Position numbers and translations under genes: made by a program. Positions 24,951 through 33,652 of a stretch of DNA of 43,338 nucleotides are shown here, piece by piece (the first letter of the stretch is position 1; each line of letters begins with the position of its first letter). A model generated the notes under the pieces. It saw only the letters and a list, made by a program, of their open reading frames with translations, made no database searches and was not told the DNA's origin. Source of the stretch: CAYTSA01 sp964440345 (GTDB lineage: Bacteria; Desulfobacterota; Desulfovibrionia; Desulfovibrionales; Desulfovibrionaceae); assembly GCA_964440345.1 (NCBI GenBank), contig CAYTSA010000022.1, forward strand, positions 1 to 43,338, read 5' to 3'.

Positions 24951-26888
24951 CTACTCCTCTTTGCCTGTGTCCGAATCGTCGCCGGTTTTGTCTCCTGGCT
25001 CCAGTGAGAACTCGTCACGGTCTTCAGACTCAGCGCCAGGGTGCGCTGCTTTGCCAGCGCTGAAGCTGGAATCTGAATCAACGCCGTTTTTGGGCGGCAA
25101 CTCCTTGCCCTCCATGATCAAGTCCATCTCAGCGCCGCTGATGGTCTCGCGCTCCAACAGGGCCAGGGAAACCTTGTGCAATATCTCGAGGTTCTCTTGC
25201 AGCAACTGCTCGGCTGTGCGTTGCGCGTCCTCGACAATGCGCTTGATTTCCGCATCGACAAGCCGGGCGGTGTCTTCGCTGAAATCCTTGAAATGGCCGA
25301 TATCCCGGCCAATGAAGATTTCGTCCTGCTTATCGCCCAGGGCCAGGGGGCCCAAGGCTTCGCTCATGCCCCACTGGCAGACCATTTTGCGGGCCATGCC
25401 GGTGGCTTTTTCAATGTCATTGCCCGCCCCGGTGGTCAGCTGGCCCAAGACCACTTTTTCCGCTGCCCGGCCGCCCAGCAAACCTGCTAAGCGGTTTTCC
25501 AGATATTCCAAGCTGTACGTATGCCTGTCCTCACTGGGCAGCTGCATGGTCACGCCCAGGGCCATGCCCCGGGGTATGATGGATATTTTATGCACCGGAT
25601 CAGTCCCTGGCAGCAGCTTGGCCACCAGGGCGTGCCCGGCTTCATGATAAGCAGTGGTTTTCTTCTCCTCGTCAGAGAGGATCAGGCTGCGGCGCTCTTT
25701 GCCCATAAGCACCTTGTCCTTGGCCTGCTCAAAATCGTCCATGTCCACAAAATCCTTGTCCACCTTGGCGGCGTGCAGGGCGGCTTCATTGACCAGGTTC
25801 TCCAGGTCTGCGCCGGAAAAACCAGGCGTGCCCCGCGCCAATACCTCCAAGTCCACAGAGTCGGCCAGGGGCGTCTTGTTGCTGTGCACCTCGAGGATTT
25901 TCTTGCGGCCTCTCAGGTCTGGGGTGGGCACCACCACCTGGCGGTCGAAGCGGCCTGGCCGCAGCAAGGCGGGGTCCAGAACATCCGGCCGGTTGGTGGC
26001 TGCAATGAGAATGACGCCCTCGTTGGACTCAAAGCCGTCCATCTCCACCAGCAGTTGGTTCAAGGTCTGTTCGCGTTCGTCGTGCCCGCCGCCCAGACCA
26101 GCGCCGCGCTGGCGCCCCACAGCGTCAATTTCGTCAATAAAAATAAGACAAGGGGCGTTCTTTTTGCCTTGCACAAACAAGTCGCGGACTCTGGCTGCGC
26201 CCACGCCGACAAACATCTCGACAAAGTCGGACCCGGAAATGGAGAAAAACGGCACCCCAGCCTCGCCGGCAACTGCCCGGGCCAGCAGCGTTTTCCCGGT
26301 TCCCGGGGGGCCCACCAGCAGCACGCCCTTGGGTATGCGCCCTCCCAGCCGGGTGAATTTCTTGGGCTCGGAAAGGAACAGCACCACCTCGTGCAGCTCG
26401 TCCTTGGCCTCGTCCACGCCAGCCACGTCTTCAAACGTGACCTTGGTCTGCTCCAGGGAAATCATCTTGGCCCGGGACCGGCCAAAAGAGAGGGCCTTGC
26501 CTCCTCCTCCCTGCATCTGGCGCATGAAAAATATCCACACGCCAATGAGCAACAGCATGGGAAACCAGGAGATGAACAACGTCATGTACCACGGGGCGTC
26601 GTCTACCGGCTCCGCCTTGACCTTGACCTTCTGGTCCATGAGCCGCTGCACCAGGTCCGGGTCGTCAGGCGCATAGGTGGTGAACTGCCGCCCGTCCAGG
26701 GTGACGCCGGTAACCCGCTGCCCCTGAATGGTCACTTCCACCACGTCGCCCGAATTCACTTGGGACAGAAAATCGCTGTAGGGAACTTTCTGCTGCTGCG
26801 TCTGCGGCTGATTGAACAGGTTGAAAAGGACCACCATAACCAGCGAAATGGTGATCCAGAGCATGAGATTCTTGGAAATATTATTCAA
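24951..26888 (-). CDS. ftsH: ATP-dependent zinc metalloprotease FtsH
   Basis: 645 residues. A membrane-anchored AAA+ protease for quality control of membrane and regulatory proteins. Two membrane segments (about 8-25 and 103-122) flank a periplasmic domain. The AAA module has LLVGPPGTGKTLLARAVAG (Walker A) and LIFIDEIDAVGRQRG (Walker B). The zinc motif HEAGH is near residue 415. The tail is acidic and Ser/Asp-rich. The start is a TTG at 26888 with GGAG seven bases upstream; no ATG is available in the right place. It heads the ftsH-folP-cdaA-cdaR-glmM-galU-priA run. Confidence 0.97.
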   Translation of the reverse strand: MNNISKNLMLWITISLVMVVLFNLFNQPQTQQQKVPYSDFLSQVNSGDVVEVTIQGQRVTGVTLDGRQFTTYAPDDPDLVQRLMDQKVKVKAEPVDDAPWYMTLFISWFPMLLLIGVWIFFMRQMQGGGGKALSFGRSRAKMISLEQTKVTFEDVAGVDEAKDELHEVVLFLSEPKKFTRLGGRIPKGVLLVGPPGTGKTLLARAVAGEAGVPFFSISGSDFVEMFVGVGAARVRDLFVQGKKNAPCLIFIDEIDAVGRQRGAGLGGGHDEREQTLNQLLVEMDGFESNEGVILIAATNRPDVLDPALLRPGRFDRQVVVPTPDLRGRKKILEVHSNKTPLADSVDLEVLARGTPGFSGADLENLVNEAALHAAKVDKDFVDMDDFEQAKDKVLMGKERRSLILSDEEKKTTAYHEAGHALVAKLLPGTDPVHKISIIPRGMALGVTMQLPSEDRHTYSLEYLENRLAGLLGGRAAEKVVLGQLTTGAGNDIEKATGMARKMVCQWGMSEALGPLALGDKQDEIFIGRDIGHFKDFSEDTARLVDAEIKRIVEDAQRTAEQLLQENLEILHKVSLALLERETISGAEMDLIMEGKELPPKNGVDSDSSFSAGKAAHPGAESEDRDEFSLEPGDKTGDDSDTGKEE

Positions 26889-27062
26889 ATGTCAACTCCT
26901 CTGAAAAAAAACGTCTTCTGGACGGCGTCGCATAAACGTACTTTATATATGCCGGTTGGGGGAAAAGTCCAGTCAAAAAAGTTGAGGCGAGCTACAGTTT
27001 TCTTCAACTCATTGGCTTTCTTGGCTTCATTACAATGCAGCAAGACTACTGCCGCATACCGC
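26889..27062. other. Intergenic region upstream of ftsH
   Basis: About 170 bases between the kinase stop and ftsH, on the same strand. On the minus strand it contains TTTTTTGACT, a CCCCC tract and an AT-rich CATATATAAAG. Spacing does not fit a standard sigma70 or heat-shock promoter well, so I do not call one. Confidence 0.3.
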
Positions 27063-28991
27063 TTACGACTCCAGCCCCGGCAAGCGCACCGTCACCCGCG
27101 TTCCCAACGCTTCCGACGATTCCAGCTCTATGGCGCCGCCCATGGTTTCCGCCATCAGCCGGGCGGAATACGTTCCCAGCCCGGTCCCGTATTTCTTGCC
27201 AGAAGACGTGTATTTGTCAAAAAAAACATCACGGATGCACCGCGGCACAGCTCCCTGGTTGTGTATGGATATTGCCGGGCTGGCTGGCGAATCAAGGTTC
27301 ACAAACACGGTCTCGCCTTGCGGCGAGGCCTCCAGCGCGTTTTTTATCAAGTTTGCTAAAAGAGAATAGCAGAGCAAGCGGTCTCCCTGTACGTAAAAGA
27401 CGTCTTCCTCGCGGATTTGCCGGCCGGTTATGGTCATGTTGAACGTAATGTCTTTTGCCCAAGCAGGACTGCTCAATTCTTTAAAAATTCTATCAATAAC
27501 AGATACGACATTCACTTTTACCGCGGTTAGCTCATACGTCCCACGTTCCATTTTGTACAAATCCAAAGACATGTTGACCATGGAAAGTAAGTCGTAGCCA
27601 GAATGCTCCACGGCTTTGAGCGCTTCTCTCTGGTCCGTGGTCAAATTCTCGTCCATCAGCAGCAGCTGCGGAATGTTCACCACAGCGTTGAGCGGCGTCT
27701 TCATGTCGTGCTTGGCAATGCGCTCCATATCCTCCCGCAGGGATTGCGCCTCTTTCAGTTCTGTAATGTCCTGCATCACCCAGATGACGCCCTTGTCCAG
27801 ATTCTCCGGGTCCACTGCTTTGCCGGAAAGGGAGCACCAGATGATCGAGCCGTCCTTTTTGCGCATCTGGTATTCCACGTCCACCAGGGAGCCTTTGCTC
27901 AGCCGGTCAAAATACTGGAGCCCGAAGCTGCGGAAATGGTCTTCATCCACGTGGACCATGTCCACTGTTCTTCCCAGCAATTCCTCTGGCTGGTAGCCAA
28001 AAATCTCGGCTGCGCGCTTGTTGCACCGCGCCACTTTGCGTCCGCCTTTCAGGAAGACGACGCCGACCATGCTGTTATTGAAGATGGTCTGGATTTCGTT
28101 GAGCGCTTCCTCCAGCAACGTCTGCGTTTCTTCCAGCTTGGTCATGTCCTTGAGCACGCAGATGGAGCCTACAATTTTTCCGGCGGCGTCGCGCAAGGGC
28201 CCGCCCCGCGCCTGCAGAATCAGGCGGCTTCCGTCCGGCCGGCGCGCCTCCATGTCGTCTACAGTACAGAACTCGCCTTCCAACCCGCGTACACTGGGCA
28301 ATTCTTCGAATGGATAGAGAGCGTCATCCCCCCGGCGGTACAGATTGTAGCGCTGGGGCATGTTTTTCAATGAATCCTGGTAATCAATCTCCCCGCCCAG
28401 CATGTCCGCTGCAGCCTGGTTGGCCGTCAGGGGCCTGCCTTGTGCAGCGTCTGTCACCAAAACGCCAACGGGCAGTTGGTCCAGCACGGCGGCGTGCAAG
28501 CTGCGCTCGCGTTCTAGAACCCGCTCCACAGTGCGCTTCTCCTGCCGCCAATCCTCCAACTCCCGGGACGCCTCAGCCACGCGCTCATCCAGCAGTTCTT
28601 TTTCGCGGCGGGTCTTTTCCCGAGCCTGGACCAAACCGGTGACGTCCCGCAAGCTGAGCAGCACGGCGTCCTGGCCTCCCCAGCAGGTCTGCGCCGTGCG
28701 GGCCTGCACCACCAGCACGTCGCCGTCAGGCAACAACAGGTCCAGCTCCGCCTGATCCCGTAGCAAAGGATAGCCGAACATGGAGCCTGTCAGTTGTTTG
28801 CAGCCGCGGCCAAACAAGGAGGCAGCGGCGGGATTAGCGTAGAGCACCACGCCGTCCATGTCGAGCACCATCAGCCCGTCCACATTGGCGGCCACCATCT
28901 GCGCCAGCAGGCTGTTAGTGCCCGCGTTGTCCGGCGCTGGGCAAGGAAAACCCTGGCCTGCGCAAGACTCAGAAAACTGGGAATGGGACAT
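27063..28991 (-). CDS. Soluble PAS-domain sensor histidine kinase
   Basis: 642 residues with no membrane segment, so it should sense a cytoplasmic signal. Three PAS-type regions are visible: about 28-115 (ANVDGLMVLDMDGVVLYANP), about 165-290, and about 300-415 (IFNNSMVGVVFLKGGRKVAR). A coiled coil lies near 115-165. A HisKA dimer domain has the phosphoacceptor His428 (IAKHDMKTPLNAVV). The HATPase domain has LLANLIKNALEAS (N box) and KYGTGLGTYSARL (G box). No response regulator is adjacent, so it is an orphan kinase; signal and partner are unknown. Confidence 0.92.
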   Translation of the reverse strand: MSHSQFSESCAGQGFPCPAPDNAGTNSLLAQMVAANVDGLMVLDMDGVVLYANPAAASLFGRGCKQLTGSMFGYPLLRDQAELDLLLPDGDVLVVQARTAQTCWGGQDAVLLSLRDVTGLVQAREKTRREKELLDERVAEASRELEDWRQEKRTVERVLERERSLHAAVLDQLPVGVLVTDAAQGRPLTANQAAADMLGGEIDYQDSLKNMPQRYNLYRRGDDALYPFEELPSVRGLEGEFCTVDDMEARRPDGSRLILQARGGPLRDAAGKIVGSICVLKDMTKLEETQTLLEEALNEIQTIFNNSMVGVVFLKGGRKVARCNKRAAEIFGYQPEELLGRTVDMVHVDEDHFRSFGLQYFDRLSKGSLVDVEYQMRKKDGSIIWCSLSGKAVDPENLDKGVIWVMQDITELKEAQSLREDMERIAKHDMKTPLNAVVNIPQLLLMDENLTTDQREALKAVEHSGYDLLSMVNMSLDLYKMERGTYELTAVKVNVVSVIDRIFKELSSPAWAKDITFNMTITGRQIREEDVFYVQGDRLLCYSLLANLIKNALEASPQGETVFVNLDSPASPAISIHNQGAVPRCIRDVFFDKYTSSGKKYGTGLGTYSARLMAETMGGAIELESSEALGTRVTVRLPGLES

Positions 28992-29067
28992 TGATATGCG
29001 ATGACCCCGTCACGACGTTCTGTTGTGCTCTTTAGAACAGAAAAAAAGCAAAAGCCACAAGCCCCAA

Positions 29068-29295
29068 TCAGGCGATCCGGTCAGTAATGCCGCCTGTAGG
29101 CTGCATGGCATGATGAAGCCAGCGGGCTCGGTCCTTGTTGCGCTCAATGATGGACTCCGCCTGGTAACGATAGAACCTGTCCGCGTCTTCGGAGTTGGTG
29201 GCGTCGGCAAACGGCACTGGCTGTGTGGCCAGGCTGAGAATCCTGCGCGGCTCTGTGGCCCGGGTAGCGTACGCCATTTCCATGTAATGGGGCAT
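29068..29295 (-). CDS. Small protein of unknown function (75 aa)
   Basis: 75 residues, no Cys, no membrane segment, mixed charge (for example YRYQAESIIERNKDRARWLHH). I do not recognise it. Three features argue that it is a real gene: a strong GGAGG seven bases before the ATG at 29295, a good promoter (29325-29353), and a stop well before the kinase. A TTG at 29307 is a less likely start. It is on the same strand as the PAS kinase, about 75 bases upstream of it, but a link is only conjecture. Confidence 0.6.
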   Translation of the reverse strand: MPHYMEMAYATRATEPRRILSLATQPVPFADATNSEDADRFYRYQAESIIERNKDRARWLHHAMQPTGGITDRIA

Positions 29296-29324
29296 GGTTT
29301 CCTCCAAAACCGCTATTCAAGTTG

Positions 29325-29353
29325 TTATTACCACAGTCCGGCAAGCTTGCCAA
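29325..29353 (-). promoter_or_regulatory. Promoter with palindromic operator for the 75-aa gene
   Basis: On the minus strand: TTGGCA (29353-29348), a 17-bp spacer and TAATAA (29330-29325). The perfect 12-bp palindrome GGCAAGCTTGCC (29340-29351) overlaps the -35 box. Transcription would begin about 20 bases before the GGAGG-ATG start. Confidence 0.55.
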
Positions 29354-29398
29354 TAGTTACAAACGCCCAGAATCCACCGCCTGAAAATCTAAAACACC

Positions 29399-29677
29399 TT
29401 GTTACATTTGGAAAACCACACAAAAAGAGTGCGCATACAAGCAGACATACATCACCAACAAGGCGCCGCCGCCATGTCCCAAGTCTTCCTTCATTTCCCA
29501 TACAAAAAAGAGGCATATTGCTGCGCCAGAGCATTTTCCTGAAACAATTCTAAATTGTTTCAGGAGCGGGCGTATCGCGCGAGTACTGATCTGCGCCTAT
29601 TTCTCCCTGACCGGTAGCCCGGTTGCCTGGCAAGCGCTGTCAGGCGGTTAATTCAGGTTTTACATCGCCACTTGACG
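29399..29677 (+). repeat. Composite intergenic element, copy B
   Basis: Partner of copy A (1843-2121). Block 1 (about 29410-29476) begins GGAAAACCA and ends ATCACCAACAAGGCG...GCCGCCATG. Block 2 (29603-29677) begins CTCCCTGACC and has two tandem hairpins: ACCGG-TAGC-CCGGT (29610-29623) and GCCTGGCA-AGCGC-TGTCAGGC (29625-29645). The first stem differs from copy A by a paired T-A to G-C change. The spacer between blocks is unrelated to copy A and holds a 22-codon ORF (29474-29542) plus a 27-base palindrome. Block 2 continues into the predicted -35 of ftsY. Confidence 0.6.
29538..29564. repeat. 27-base perfect palindrome in copy B
   Basis: CCTGAAACAATT (29538-29549), a CTA centre and the exact inverse AATTGTTTCAGG (29553-29564). 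It is in the variable spacer of copy B and overlaps the end of the 22-codon ORF. It could be an operator, a terminator stem (no T-run) or a mobile insertion. Copy A has an unrelated hairpin in the same place. Confidence 0.6.
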
Positions 29678-29700
29678 CGGGGCGGCCCCTGGAACACTAT
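29672..29700 (+). promoter_or_regulatory. Predicted promoter of ftsY
   Basis: TTGACG (29672-29677), a 17-bp spacer and CACTAT (29695-29700), about 60 bases before the ftsY start. The -35 is at the end of the conserved 3' block of the composite element. Confidence 0.4.
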
Positions 29701-29763
29701 GCGGCGGCGCGGCGGGAGCAGCTCTGCGTCTGTGCCATTTGAACACCCTCAAGGAGTTGATAT

Positions 29764-31242
29764 ATGGGATTTTTTTCAAAAATTAAACGCATGTGGGGCA
29801 AGAAGGAGGAGGAGCTTCCCTCCCAGGCCGAGGCGGCCGAAGCTGCAGCAGAAGAGGTTGCAGCCCAAGACGCTACGGCTGTCGAAACTGCTGCTGAAGA
29901 ACCAGCCCGGCCGGCAGAACCCCCGCAAGCTGCTGCAGAGGAGCAGGCCCGCGAAACCGAGTCAATAGCAGAAAAAGCCGCCGCGGAAGCCCCCGGCGCA
30001 GAACCGCCGCCGGCGCAAGGCCCGGAAGAGCGCGCAGAAGCCCGCGAGCCCTGGCAGCAGGAGCTGACCCTGGCCCTGCGCGAGGCCGAGCCCCGGCTCT
30101 CCGCCTGGCTGGACCTGACCTTGGCCGGCATAGACGAAGCCGGCGACGAGCTGTGGCGGCGGCTGGACTTTCTGTTCCAGGCCCTGGAAGCGCCCCGCAA
30201 CGAAAGCGAAGACTTCATCGCCCGGTTCCGCAAGTGGCTGGACGACATGGACTACGAATACGTCAGCGAATTCCGGTCCGAGCTGCAGTACCGCCTGGCC
30301 CTGGCCCTGGACCTGGAAGACGAGGAGGACGAGCGCAGCAGACTGTTCCTGAAACTTTCCGAAGGCCTGACCAAAACCAAAGATTCCATCACCAAGCAGA
30401 TAGACAGCTTGACGGCCAGCCACGACGCAATGGACGAGGCCTTCTGGGAGAGTTTGGAAGAAATTCTCATCACTGCTGACGTGGGCTTTGAAGCCGCCAT
30501 GAAATTGACAGAGAACCTGCGCGAGCGCGTCCGCAAGTCCGGGACCAAGGACCCGGCCGTTTTCAAGGACTTGATGCGCCAGGAGCTGGCGGACATCTTT
30601 AAGAAACGGCCGCGCATCACCGCCGTCAACCCGCCCGAAGTGGTCATGATTATAGGCGTGAACGGCGTGGGCAAAACCACTACCATCGCCAAATTGGCCC
30701 ACCGGGCCCAGATGCAGGGCCGCAAGGTGCTGGTGGCGGCCGGCGACACCTTCCGGGCGGCCGCCGTGGAACAGCTGCAGATATGGTCGGACCGCGTGGG
30801 CGTGGGCTTCCACGCCAAGGGCGAAGGCGCAGACCCTGCGGCCGTGGCTTACGAAGCCGTGGACAAAGCCGTGCGCGAAAATTACGACATGATTTTTCTG
30901 GACACGGCCGGCCGGCTGCACACCAAGAAGAACCTCATGGAAGAGTTGATCAAAATCAAACGGGTCTTGGGCAAGCGGCATCCTGGGGCGCCGCACCGGT
31001 CTGTGCTGGTTTTGGACGCCACCACCGGACAGAACGCCCTTTCGCAGACCAAGCTTTTCAGCGAAGCCGTGGGCGTAGACGAAATAGTGCTCACCAAGCT
31101 GGACGGCACGGCCAAGGGCGGCGTCATCGTCGCCATCGCCATGCAGTTCGGGGCGCCCATCACCTTTGTGGGCCTGGGCGAAAAAATGGAGGACCTGCGG
31201 CCATTCTCCGGCGAGGATTTTGCCGGCGCGCTCCTGCAGTAG
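29764..31242 (+). CDS. ftsY: Signal recognition particle receptor FtsY
   Basis: 492 residues. GTPase that docks SRP-ribosome complexes at the inner membrane. The N-terminal A domain (residues about 10-115) is very rich in Ala and Glu, with a short hydrophobic/basic start (MGFFSKIKRMWGKK) suited to membrane binding. The NG domain has GVNGVGKTTTIAKLAH (about 298-313), DTAGR (380-384) and TKLDGTAKGG (from 444). AAGGAG precedes the ATG. It is followed by a VanZ-like gene after 9 bases. Confidence 0.97.
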   Translation: MGFFSKIKRMWGKKEEELPSQAEAAEAAAEEVAAQDATAVETAAEEPARPAEPPQAAAEEQARETESIAEKAAAEAPGAEPPPAQGPEERAEAREPWQQELTLALREAEPRLSAWLDLTLAGIDEAGDELWRRLDFLFQALEAPRNESEDFIARFRKWLDDMDYEYVSEFRSELQYRLALALDLEDEEDERSRLFLKLSEGLTKTKDSITKQIDSLTASHDAMDEAFWESLEEILITADVGFEAAMKLTENLRERVRKSGTKDPAVFKDLMRQELADIFKKRPRITAVNPPEVVMIIGVNGVGKTTTIAKLAHRAQMQGRKVLVAAGDTFRAAAVEQLQIWSDRVGVGFHAKGEGADPAAVAYEAVDKAVRENYDMIFLDTAGRLHTKKNLMEELIKIKRVLGKRHPGAPHRSVLVLDATTGQNALSQTKLFSEAVGVDEIVLTKLDGTAKGGVIVAIAMQFGAPITFVGLGEKMEDLRPFSGEDFAGALLQ

Positions 31243-31251
31243 CCGGGCTGC

Positions 31252-31617
31252 ATGCTGTTGCGGGTTATCTGGCCGGTCTGGCTGCTCTCCTTGGTTGGCA
31301 CGGCCTATTTTTCGCTGGGACCGGTTGTCAATCCCACGCCGTATATAGATTGGGGGGACAAGCTGATGCACGGCCTGGCCTACGCCTGGCTGGGACTTTA
31401 TCCGCCAGTGCTGTTCCGCAGGGTCTGGCCGGCGCTACTGTTGCTTGTTCTGTATGGTCTGGCGTTGGAGATTCTGCAGCCCCTGTTTGACCGAAATTTT
31501 GACCTCGTAGACGCCCTGTGCAACACGCTGGGCGCAGGCGCAGGCGCAACCGCAAGCCTGGCTGTCTTCAAACGCGCTCGCCGACAACTCTCCGCACACA
31601 GAGGCGCAAGCCAATAA
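31252..31617 (+). CDS. VanZ-like family membrane protein
   Basis: 121 residues with about three membrane segments and the family pattern WGDKLMHGLAYAWLGL, a central ALEILQPLFDRNFDLVDALC and a Gly/Ala-rich helix. VanZ-like proteins have no firmly known general function; the founder gives low-level teicoplanin resistance. The C-terminus is basic. It begins 9 bases after ftsY and is probably cotranscribed. Confidence 0.8.
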   Translation: MLLRVIWPVWLLSLVGTAYFSLGPVVNPTPYIDWGDKLMHGLAYAWLGLYPPVLFRRVWPALLLLVLYGLALEILQPLFDRNFDLVDALCNTLGAGAGATASLAVFKRARRQLSAHRGASQ

Positions 31618-31705
31618 TCAGAGTCGCTTGCCGCCGCCAGCCCTTTTGGTGTAGTCATGCAGATATCGCAGCAGCAAAACCCACAGCACAAGGGAATCAA
31701 ACGCC

Positions 31706-33541
31706 ATGCGTAAAAGTATTATCGCAGCACTGGAAAACGGCGTGGTTCTGGGCGACGGCGCCATGGGCACAGCGCTCATAGCCGCCGGGGCTGACGCCGA
31801 CCACTGCCTGGACGCCCTGAACCTGGACCGGCCGGACGTGGTTTCCCACGTGCACCACAGCTATTTGGCCGCCGGCGCCATGCTCTTAGAGACCAACACC
31901 TTCGGCGCCAACCGCATGAAGCTGGCCAAAGCGGACATGGAACACGCCGTGGACGAGCTAAACCGCCGCGGCGCCGAACTGGCCCGGGCCGCCGCCGGCG
32001 AAGAGCGCTGGGTGGCCGGCTCCATGGGCCCCCTGCGCCGTCTGCCAGAGACCCCTCCCCCGCTTGAAGAACTGCGTGAAATATTTGCTGAACAAGCCCT
32101 GGCCCTGGCTCAGGGCGGCGTGGACATCCTTCTGTTGGAAACCTTTCCCGGCCTGGACATGCTGCTGCTGGCCCTGACAGCCGCCAAGGACGCCACAGGC
32201 CTGCCTGTGGCTGCCCAGATGGTCCTGGCCCCCAACGGCCGCAGCCTGGACGGCAAAGACCCGGCCACCTGCTTCATAGAGCTGGCGGACGCTGGCGCAG
32301 ACGTGGTTGGCTTTAACTGCGGCCTGGGCCCGCGGGACGCCGTGCGCGTGCTGGAGCAGTTGCCGGAACTCACTGTCCCGCTGTCTGTCTTCCCCAACGC
32401 CGGCTACCCGGAGCGAGTGGAGGACCGGCTGGTCTTTGCCTCGGACCCTGAATATTTCGGCCGGACCACGGCCAGCTGCGCCGATTATGGCGCTACGCTG
32501 CTGGGCGGCTGCTGCGGCACGGACGCAGCCCACATCCAGGCGTTGGCCGCAGCCCTTGAACACGACAAAGAACAACGGCCTGAGGACCGGCGCGTCCGGC
32601 CAAAGCCGGCCATACGCCCGGCCCACGCCCCCCCGCCCCCAACTACGCCTGCTCCAGAGACCTTTGCCGGCAAGCTGGCCTCTGGCGTCAAAATGATCGC
32701 CGTTGAGCTGCACGCCCCAAAACATCTGGACATGGAGCCGGCCATAGCCGCAGCCCGCGAAACTGTAGCAGCAGGGGCGGACGTGGTCACTGTGCCGGAA
32801 AACCCGCTGGCCACGGTGCGGCTTTCCAACACGCTGCTCGCCATGGCCATGCGCGAAGAGGCCAAGGCTGAAACTGTCATCCACGTCACCGGGCGCGACC
32901 GCAACCTTATCGGCATGCAGTCTATGCTCATGGGTTTGGCCAGCGTGGGCCTGACGAACATTCTGGCCATGACCGGCGACCCGCCCAGCACTGGCGCCTC
33001 GGAAAAGGTCACCGGCGTCTTTGACCTACGGTCCTACGAGCTTATCCAACTGCTGGAAACCATGAACGGCGGCCGCAACGCCCAGGGCGACGACCTGGAG
33101 CGCTCGGCCGGTTTCTGCGTGGGCGGAGTATTCAACCCAAACACCAAGAACCCCGCCATTCAAGTTCGCCGGCTGGAACGCAAGAAAGAACTGGGCGCCC
33201 GCTACTTCATGACCCAGCCAGTCTACTCCAAAGAACGGGCGGACGTGGTCATCGAAGCCTCGCAAAAAGCCGGCGTTCCAGTCTTCGTGGGCGTCATGCC
33301 CCTGGCCAGTCATCGCAACGCTGAATTTTTGCACAACGAATTCCCAGGCATAGAAATACCCGCCGCCGCCCGCGAACGTATGCGTAAGACTGACGGCGAC
33401 AAGGAACGCGCCATGCAGGAAGGCGTGGACATCGCCTGGGAGCTGCTGGAATACGCCTGGCCGCACCTGGCCGGCGCCTACATTATTCCCCCATTCAACC
33501 GGGTCGCCATGGCCGTGGAGCTGATGCGGCGGTTAAAGTGA
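31706..33541 (+). CDS. Homocysteine S-methyltransferase / methylenetetrahydrofolate reductase fusion
   Basis: 611 residues, two enzymes in one chain. Residues about 1-290 are a Zn-dependent homocysteine methyltransferase: GDGAMGTALIAAG, VGFNCGLGP and LLGGCCGTD supply the three Cys ligands. A Pro-rich linker (about 298-318) leads to a MetF-type FAD barrel: MIAVELHAPK, VTGRDRNLIGMQSMLMGL, ILAMTGDPP and YFMTQPVYS. The layout is that of Bacillus YitJ. It probably makes methyl-THF and/or methylates homocysteine in methionine synthesis. AAGGGA precedes the ATG. No SAM riboswitch is seen in the 88 bases upstream. Confidence 0.94.
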   Translation: MRKSIIAALENGVVLGDGAMGTALIAAGADADHCLDALNLDRPDVVSHVHHSYLAAGAMLLETNTFGANRMKLAKADMEHAVDELNRRGAELARAAAGEERWVAGSMGPLRRLPETPPPLEELREIFAEQALALAQGGVDILLLETFPGLDMLLLALTAAKDATGLPVAAQMVLAPNGRSLDGKDPATCFIELADAGADVVGFNCGLGPRDAVRVLEQLPELTVPLSVFPNAGYPERVEDRLVFASDPEYFGRTTASCADYGATLLGGCCGTDAAHIQALAAALEHDKEQRPEDRRVRPKPAIRPAHAPPPPTTPAPETFAGKLASGVKMIAVELHAPKHLDMEPAIAAARETVAAGADVVTVPENPLATVRLSNTLLAMAMREEAKAETVIHVTGRDRNLIGMQSMLMGLASVGLTNILAMTGDPPSTGASEKVTGVFDLRSYELIQLLETMNGGRNAQGDDLERSAGFCVGGVFNPNTKNPAIQVRRLERKKELGARYFMTQPVYSKERADVVIEASQKAGVPVFVGVMPLASHRNAEFLHNEFPGIEIPAAARERMRKTDGDKERAMQEGVDIAWELLEYAWPHLAGAYIIPPFNRVAMAVELMRRLK

Positions 33542-33543
33542 TC

Positions 33544-33563
33544 AAAAGGCGCGCACGCTTTTT
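33544..33563 (+). terminator. Likely terminator after the MetF fusion
   Basis: AAAA-G-GCG, loop CGCA, then CGC-TTTTT immediately after the stop codon. The stem is short with one bulge, so confidence is moderate. Confidence 0.45.
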
Positions 33564-33652
33564 CAAGTATACTGTGCTATTGCCTTTGCTCCGCAACAAC
33601 ACGCAGCACCGGCAAAGACGAAGGCTGCGTTGAATACTGTGCGTCTTCATTT

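Noticed and set aside
26889..27062. Heat-shock promoter for ftsH
   Set aside because: A TTGACT and a CCCCC tract are present, but they are about eight bases apart, too close for a sigma32-type promoter.
29962..31371. 469-codon open frame antisense to ftsY
   Set aside because: It is a shadow of the ftsY reading frame; all GTPase motifs are on the plus strand.
31618..31705. SAM (S-box) riboswitch before the methionine-synthesis fusion gene
   Set aside because: The gap is only 88 bases and contains none of the conserved S-box core or a terminator stem.
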